8,971 bases of DNA from positions 1-8,971 of the forward strand of contig CAZHJG010000029.1 in the NCBI GenBank assembly GCA_964533425.1. Reading direction: 5' to 3'. The notes under the pieces were generated by a model, which saw only the letters and a program-made list of their open reading frames with translations, was not told where the DNA came from and searched no databases. The DNA comes from CAZHJG01 sp964533425. GTDB taxonomy: Bacteria > Patescibacteriota > Saccharimonadia > Saccharimonadales > UBA4665. Below are positions 5,650-8,971 of the stretch, piece after piece. Position numbers and translations under genes: made by a program. Each line of letters begins with the position of its first letter. Position 1 is the first letter of the stretch.

Positions 5650-5934
5650 ATGGAGGAATATGCCCGCCGGCCGGTGGCGGTGGTAACTGGTGCGTCGAGC
5701 GGCTTCGGCGAACAGATCGTCAGAGATTTGGCGGAACGGGGGTGGCATACTATCGGAATGGCGCGGCGCGAAGATCGTTTGGAGCGCCTGGCACGTGAGG
5801 TTGGTGGAACCTACGAGTACTGTGACGTGGCGAAGTCGGCAGAAGTACAAACTGCCGCGGCGTCTATCCTGCAATCCCATTCCCAGATCAATCTGCTCGT
5901 CAACATCGCCGGTATGCCACTAAGAAAAAGCTAG
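5650..5934 (+). CDS. short-chain dehydrogenase/reductase, N-terminal (cofactor) part, ended by an in-frame TAG
   Basis: 94 residues from ATG 5650, preceded by a good Shine-Dalgarno AGGGAG seven bases upstream (5637-5642). It holds the NAD(P)-binding half of a classical SDR: TGASSGFG (13-20, the T-G-x3-G-x-G motif), the basic pair in MARRED (38-42), which suggests NADPH, CDVAKSAEV with the acidic residue after strand 3, and VNIAG (84-88; usually NNAG). The frame then meets TAG at 5932 right after PLRKS. Downstream codons in the same frame (E-N-A-E-L-D-D-V...) continue the family pattern without a shift, and the whole frame would be 253 residues, the normal SDR length. So this is one gene interrupted by a single stop, not two unrelated genes. 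Alone, this half lacks the catalytic residues. Recent pseudogene, sequence error, readthrough and a two-chain enzyme are all open. Confidence 0.75.
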   Translation: MEEYARRPVAVVTGASSGFGEQIVRDLAERGWHTIGMARREDRLERLAREVGGTYEYCDVAKSAEVQTAAASILQSHSQINLLVNIAGMPLRKS

Positions 5935-5949
5935 GAGAACGCCGAGTTG
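5932..5949 (+). promoter_or_regulatory. stop codon inside a Shine-Dalgarno-like sequence before a TTG restart
   Basis: The interrupting TAG is the start of TAGGAGAA: AGGAG occupies 5933-5937 and lies nine bases before the in-frame TTG at 5947, a suitable distance for re-initiation. This would let ribosomes that end at TAG restart and make the second half. Whether it is used is unknown; the purine run could also be chance. Confidence 0.35.
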
Positions 5950-6411
5950 GATGACGTCCGTGATGTCATGGCGACCAACCATTTTGGGGCGTGGGCCGTG
6001 ACCAAGGCCCTCCTGATCGGCCTGAAAGCGGCCGCGCCCGCCGATGTGGTGAACGTTGTTTCGGCGGTCGGCTCAATCGCTAACCCGAGCTCAGGTCCTT
6101 ATGTAGCTTCCAAGCACGCCCAACTCGCCATGTCCCGTTGCTTGACTGCCGATCTGCGGCGCCACGGCATCCGGGTGCATGCCATTTTGCCCGGGAAGGC
6201 CGATACGGAAGGTCATCCATACACTCCGAGTGGGTCCCTCATGTCCCGCTTAACAACGACCGATGTCGAAACCGTTTCCCGCACCGTTGTCCGGCGGGTT
6301 GGTAGGCGGCGCAAAGAGGTCTATGTGCCAAGATTGCTCAAAGCGGTGGCCGTGCTCAACGACGTCATGCCGGTGACTACCGGACGGGCCGTTAAAAAAC
6401 TGATTAAATAG
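5947..6411 (+). CDS. short-chain dehydrogenase/reductase, C-terminal (catalytic) part
   Basis: 154 residues if translation restarts at TTG 5947; in the same frame as 5650-5934. It holds the SDR catalytic tetrad: Asn11 (ATNHFG), Ser39 (NVVSAVGS), Tyr52 and Lys56 (YVASK), followed by RVHAILPG, the usual strand-6 P-G motif, and TEG. The tail is basic (RRVGRRRKE...KKLIK). All active-site residues and the reading frame are intact, so this half shows no decay beyond the upstream stop. It ends in TAG, as does the permease gene at 8615, which argues against TAG meaning an amino acid in this organism. The substrate cannot be told: classical SDRs act on many alcohols, ketones and sugars. It stands between tRNA-Ser on the other strand and the ABC exporter, with no evident metabolic partner. 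Confidence 0.75.
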   Translation: MDDVRDVMATNHFGAWAVTKALLIGLKAAAPADVVNVVSAVGSIANPSSGPYVASKHAQLAMSRCLTADLRRHGIRVHAILPGKADTEGHPYTPSGSLMSRLTTTDVETVSRTVVRRVGRRRKEVYVPRLLKAVAVLNDVMPVTTGRAVKKLIK

Positions 6412-6503
6412 CCCCTAAGCGCTTTGACGACAGGTATGCTAAAAATTACTACAAAAACACCTTGCAGTGAGCGCAAAGACAGGTTTAAACTATACCAACC
6501 ACT

Positions 6504-7388
6504 ATGGCCCTGATTGAAGTCCAAGACGTCAGCAAGCTGTACGGCTTCGGCGATGCCACTACCCTGGCGCTCGACGAGGTCTCATTAACTATTGATAAGG
6601 GTGAGTTTGTGGCGGTCATGGGACCAAGCGGCTGCGGCAAAAGCACGCTGATGCAGCTCATCGGTCTATTGGATAGGCCCAGCCATGGCAATTACCGCTT
6701 TGATGGCCGGCCGGTGGCGCGCCTGCGGCCTAATCAAGCAGCTAAAATCCGCCGCGATACCATCGGTTTTATTTTCCAGTCGTTCAATCTGTTGCCTCGC
6801 CTAACGGCCCTCGAAAACGTTACCTTGCCCCTGGCCTACCGGGGCCTGTCGCTGAACCGTCGCCTCAAGCAGGCTTCGCAGATGCTGGAGCGCGTCGGTA
6901 TCCAAAGCCGCGAATACTTCCTGCCCTCGCAGTTGAGCGGCGGTCAAGCCCAGTGTGTGGCCATTGCCCGCGCGCTGGTGAATAATCCCAAGCTGATCAT
7001 TGCCGATGAACCGACCGGCAATCTCGACAGCGAATCCTCTCGGCTGATCATGGAGTTGCTGGCCGACATCCACAAGATGGGCAACACGATTATTTTCGTC
7101 ACTCACAATCCCGAACTGACCCGCTACGCCACGCGGGTGGTCTACATGCACGACGGCACCATCATTCATGACGAAAAGACGGCGCTCGGCCAGGTGGCTT
7201 CCACGGCTCGCAAGGTGCTCTACACGCTGCCTAAGACGACTGAAGAGGATGACCTGGCCGGTGTATCGGCGCTGATGAAGGCGCTGCCCGACAAGCCGGC
7301 CAAACGCACTAAGCGAAAGCCCGCCAAGGCCAAAGCCAAGTCTACCAAGCGGCCCAAGCGCCAGACCGCTAAACGGGGAGCGTCATGA
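6504..7388 (+). CDS. ABC transporter ATPase, MacB/LolD type, with a lysine-rich C-terminal tail
   Basis: 294 residues, the ATP-hydrolysing subunit of an exporter or lipoprotein/peptide mechanotransporter that pairs with an FtsX-type permease. Walker A GPSGCGKST (40-48), Q-loop FQSFN (Gln92), signature LSGGQ (144-148), Walker B LIIADEP (164-170, Asp168/Glu169), D-loop GNLD, and switch His201 in VTHNP. The family usually reads LSGGQxQRVAIARA; here Cys151 replaces that arginine. The core ends near 225; a linker and a basic tail follow (about 263-294, rich in Lys, Arg, Ala and Pro, e.g. KRKPAKAKAK), which most MacB/LolD ATPases (about 220-250 residues) lack. ATG 6504 has no Shine-Dalgarno sequence, and a TATACC seven bases upstream might allow a leaderless message (weak). 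Its TGA overlaps the permease ATG (ATGA), so the two are coupled. Confidence 0.92.
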   Translation: MALIEVQDVSKLYGFGDATTLALDEVSLTIDKGEFVAVMGPSGCGKSTLMQLIGLLDRPSHGNYRFDGRPVARLRPNQAAKIRRDTIGFIFQSFNLLPRLTALENVTLPLAYRGLSLNRRLKQASQMLERVGIQSREYFLPSQLSGGQAQCVAIARALVNNPKLIIADEPTGNLDSESSRLIMELLADIHKMGNTIIFVTHNPELTRYATRVVYMHDGTIIHDEKTALGQVASTARKVLYTLPKTTEEDDLAGVSALMKALPDKPAKRTKRKPAKAKAKSTKRPKRQTAKRGAS

Positions 7389-8617
7389 AATCGTTAACGC
7401 GCGGCCACCTCAAAGCCGGGTTTGACTCGGTGCGCGGGTCTAAGCTGCGTAACTTCTGGACAATGCTGGGGGTGATTATCGGCGTGGCTTCAGTTATCAC
7501 TGTCGTCGGCATTGGCGAGGGCGTTAAGGATCAGATCAGCGGTCAGATTCATCACCTGGGTAAAGACTTGATTACCATTCATCCTGAGCAGCTCACTGGT
7601 AATAGTAGCGGTAACAGCGGCATTGGGCAGTTATCGGGCCTGAATGTCAGTAGCTCGCTGACGCCGCGGGACATTGACGTGGTTACCGGTGTTAAGGGCG
7701 TCGACTCCAGCGCGCCCCTGACCATTGTGACCGGCACACTCAAAGGTGACGGCGGGGTGTACAAGAGTGGTGTGGTCATCGGCACCACCCCCGACCTGCC
7801 CGATTTGTTGAACCAGTCGATGGCCTACGGCGTCTTTTTGAGCGACAACGACATTGGTACCAACAGCGCGGTGTTGGGCTCGCAAGCGGTGGCCGAATTG
7901 TTCAACGAAGACGTACCGCTGGGCCGTAGCTTCACCTTCCGCGGCCAGCAGTTTATCGTGCGCGGCATTTTCAACGAATTCAACAGCACGCCGCTCGGTC
8001 AGGAAACCGACTTCAACAATGCCATTTTTATTCCGAACGACGTGGCGGAAAGTCTGACCAACAACACGGCGCCGACGTATGAAATCCTGGCCAAGCCCGA
8101 CGCCCCGCAGCATACTGCCGCCGTGGCTACTAACATCAAGCACGCTCTAGACAGATCGCACGGTGGTCAGAGCAATCTGACCGTTTTGCAAGGCAATCAG
8201 AACGTGGGCGCTAGTGACAGCATCCTGGAGCTATTAACCAAGCTGATCGCCGGTGTGGCAGCCATTTCATTGCTGGTTGGCGGGATCGGCATCATGAACG
8301 TCATGCTGGTGTCGGTGGCCGAACGGACGCACGAGATTGGCATCCGCAAGGCCGTGGGGGCGACCAATCGGCAAATTTTGAATCAGTTTATGATTGAGGC
8401 GACGGTGTTGAGTCTGACGGGGGGTATCATCGGCATCATTATTTCGTTGCTGGTGGATTTGGTTTTACGTTTGACCACGAATTTGCAGCCGATTATCAGC
8501 TGGCAGGTGGTGTTGCTGGCGACGGGTGTGTCGTTGTTGGTGGGGATTGTGTTTGGGTCGGTGCCGGCGTTGAAGGCGGCGCGGAAGCATCCGATTGATG
8601 CTTTGCGGGCTGAGTAG
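7385..8617 (+). CDS. ABC transporter permease, MacB/FtsX family
   Basis: 410 residues. Family layout: one N-terminal membrane helix (about 24-45, after the conserved KLRNFWTMLGVIIGVASV), a large extracytoplasmic MacB-type domain (about 46-280) with glycine- and serine-rich stretches, and three C-terminal helices (about 284-310, 337-362, 373-394) forming the FtsX core. The cytoplasmic coupling segment ERTHEIGIRKAVGAT (313-327) and the ending PALKAARKHPIDALRAE are textbook for the family. With the ATPase it would make a 2+2 exporter that moves peptides, lipids or toxins across the membrane or transmits ATP energy to an outside partner. No membrane-fusion (MacA-like) gene is next to it, so in a probably single-membrane cell it may act alone or with an unlinked partner. 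It begins by a 4-bp overlap with the ATPase and ends with TAG. The substrate is unknown. Confidence 0.93.
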   Translation: MKSLTRGHLKAGFDSVRGSKLRNFWTMLGVIIGVASVITVVGIGEGVKDQISGQIHHLGKDLITIHPEQLTGNSSGNSGIGQLSGLNVSSSLTPRDIDVVTGVKGVDSSAPLTIVTGTLKGDGGVYKSGVVIGTTPDLPDLLNQSMAYGVFLSDNDIGTNSAVLGSQAVAELFNEDVPLGRSFTFRGQQFIVRGIFNEFNSTPLGQETDFNNAIFIPNDVAESLTNNTAPTYEILAKPDAPQHTAAVATNIKHALDRSHGGQSNLTVLQGNQNVGASDSILELLTKLIAGVAAISLLVGGIGIMNVMLVSVAERTHEIGIRKAVGATNRQILNQFMIEATVLSLTGGIIGIIISLLVDLVLRLTTNLQPIISWQVVLLATGVSLLVGIVFGSVPALKAARKHPIDALRAE

Positions 8618-8712
8618 CCGCCTCCCCTCTGTCATCCCGAGCCCCGCGAGGGACCTCGTCCACCCTATCCCCGACCTCCACTCTCTTGTCATCCTGAACC
8701 GGAGCGCCCGCG

Positions 8713-8762
8713 GAGCCCTGAACCATGTCCTCGACTCCGATCGGGGATCGTTTCAGGGTCTC
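8713..8762 (+). repeat. bulged foldback with inner palindrome
   Basis: CCCTGAA (8716-8722) pairs with TTCAGGG (8752-8758); GAG/CTC extend the stem past one bulged T. Inside lies CGATC-GGG-GATCG (8738-8750). It may act as an end structure for the exporter transcript about 100 bases upstream, but lacks a T-run. Confidence 0.45.
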
Positions 8763-8830
8763 GTACAGCCTACCCCAAGCCCTGGAGGCGAAGGCCTCAC
8801 CTACATTCTCTATCATCTCCTCCTCTTCTC

Positions 8831-8852
8831 TTACTTTGGCCCGCCAAAGTAA
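8831..8852 (+). repeat. perfect 9-bp palindrome
   Basis: TTACTTTGG pairs perfectly with CCAAAGTAA around a CCCG loop. No T-run follows on either strand, so it is not a standard terminator. Similar TACTTTGG...CCAAAGTA palindromes are a feature of dispersed repeats in various bacteria (recollection, not searched). Confidence 0.6.
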
Positions 8853-8895
8853 CAAAACTCGCCAGACGATACGGAAAACCTTACTAAACAGCAGC

Positions 8896-8971
8896 GGTTC
8901 ACTCCTCCGGCTTGTGCGGAACTCGCCCTAAACGGGCTCAAACAAGTCCTCCGCGCTCGGGGTACTGAACC
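8896..8971 (+). repeat. imperfect long foldback at the window end
   Basis: GGTTCA (8896-8901) is complementary to TGAACC (8966-8971), GCGGA (8916-8920) to TCCGC (8950-8954), and GCCC (8925-8928) to GGGC (8934-8937), nested in that order around a five-base centre. The outer stem might extend beyond the window, so the true boundary is not visible. Confidence 0.35.

Larger units (their letters stand above)
8618..8971. other. gene-free, repeat-rich stretch at the right end
   Basis: I see no convincing protein here: the open frames have no recognisable domains and run across palindromes. Two GTCATCC motifs (8631 and 8688) resemble the beginning of the palindromic repeat at 803, and three further foldback structures follow (listed separately). 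The look is that of dispersed intergenic repeats, with pyrimidine-rich runs around 8806-8830. No T-tracted terminator for the ABC operon was found. The region may continue into a gene beyond the window. Confidence 0.5.

Noticed and set aside
5932..5934. TAG recoded as an amino acid throughout the organism
   Set aside because: The same gene and the permease gene both end naturally at TAG, so genome-wide recoding is unlikely; the known recoding in candidate phyla concerns TGA, which also works as a stop here.
8595..8931. Open frames after the permease gene on both strands
   Set aside because: They cross several palindromes and have low-complexity or repeat-like sequence without a domain or ribosome site.

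Overview
The window looks like a piece of chromosome from a Candidate Phyla Radiation (Patescibacteria) bacterium, possibly a Saccharibacteria relative. That placement is an inference from gene style: compact spacing, GTG and TTG starts, stop/start overlaps, and a membrane-tethered Clp-like ATPase next to a small membrane protein. It has not been tested by a marker-gene tree. The base composition is moderately GC-rich, except for a visibly AT-richer patch around the GIY-YIG gene (about 830-1190). TAA, TGA and TAG all end genes here, so I see no sign of a reassigned stop codon.

Layout. (1) 1-784: the 3' end of pyrH (UMP kinase), followed four bases later by a small nucleoside-2-deoxyribosyltransferase-like gene. 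Together they suggest a nucleotide-metabolism unit. (2) 801-1215: a single-domain GIY-YIG nuclease gene framed by two inverted copies of a 32-bp palindromic repeat, with a promoter-like TATAAT but no normal start codon at the position where the family begins. (3) 1259-3993, minus strand: a two-gene operon of a small membrane protein and a membrane-anchored, double-AAA+ Clp-family protein, coupled by a 4-bp GTGA overlap. (4) 4078-5187, plus strand, divergent: a membrane-anchored endonuclease/exonuclease/phosphatase-fold enzyme whose catalytic domain is predicted outside the cell. (5) 5261-5564: an imperfect inverted-repeat element carrying a near copy of a tRNA 3' end, then a terminator, tRNA-Ser(GGA) on the minus strand with encoded CCA, and its -10 box. 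(6) 5650-6411: a short-chain dehydrogenase/reductase broken by one in-frame TAG that sits inside a Shine-Dalgarno-like sequence before a TTG. (7) 6504-8617: an ABC exporter pair of the MacB/LolD-FtsX type, ATPase then permease, with an ATGA overlap. (8) 8618-8971: no gene, but several palindromes and dispersed-repeat-like sequence.

How the parts work together. Two pairs are clear from the sequence: the membrane protein plus Clp-like ATPase, which probably form one membrane machine, and the ABC ATPase plus permease, a classic exporter. The Clp-like protein is the most unusual. It keeps nucleotide-binding motifs but lacks the aromatic pore loops, the ClpP-docking tripeptide and several D1 catalytic residues, so it is unlikely to be an ordinary protease unfoldase. 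The most testable small puzzles are the split dehydrogenase, the repeat-flanked GIY-YIG gene and the tRNA-end-like element.
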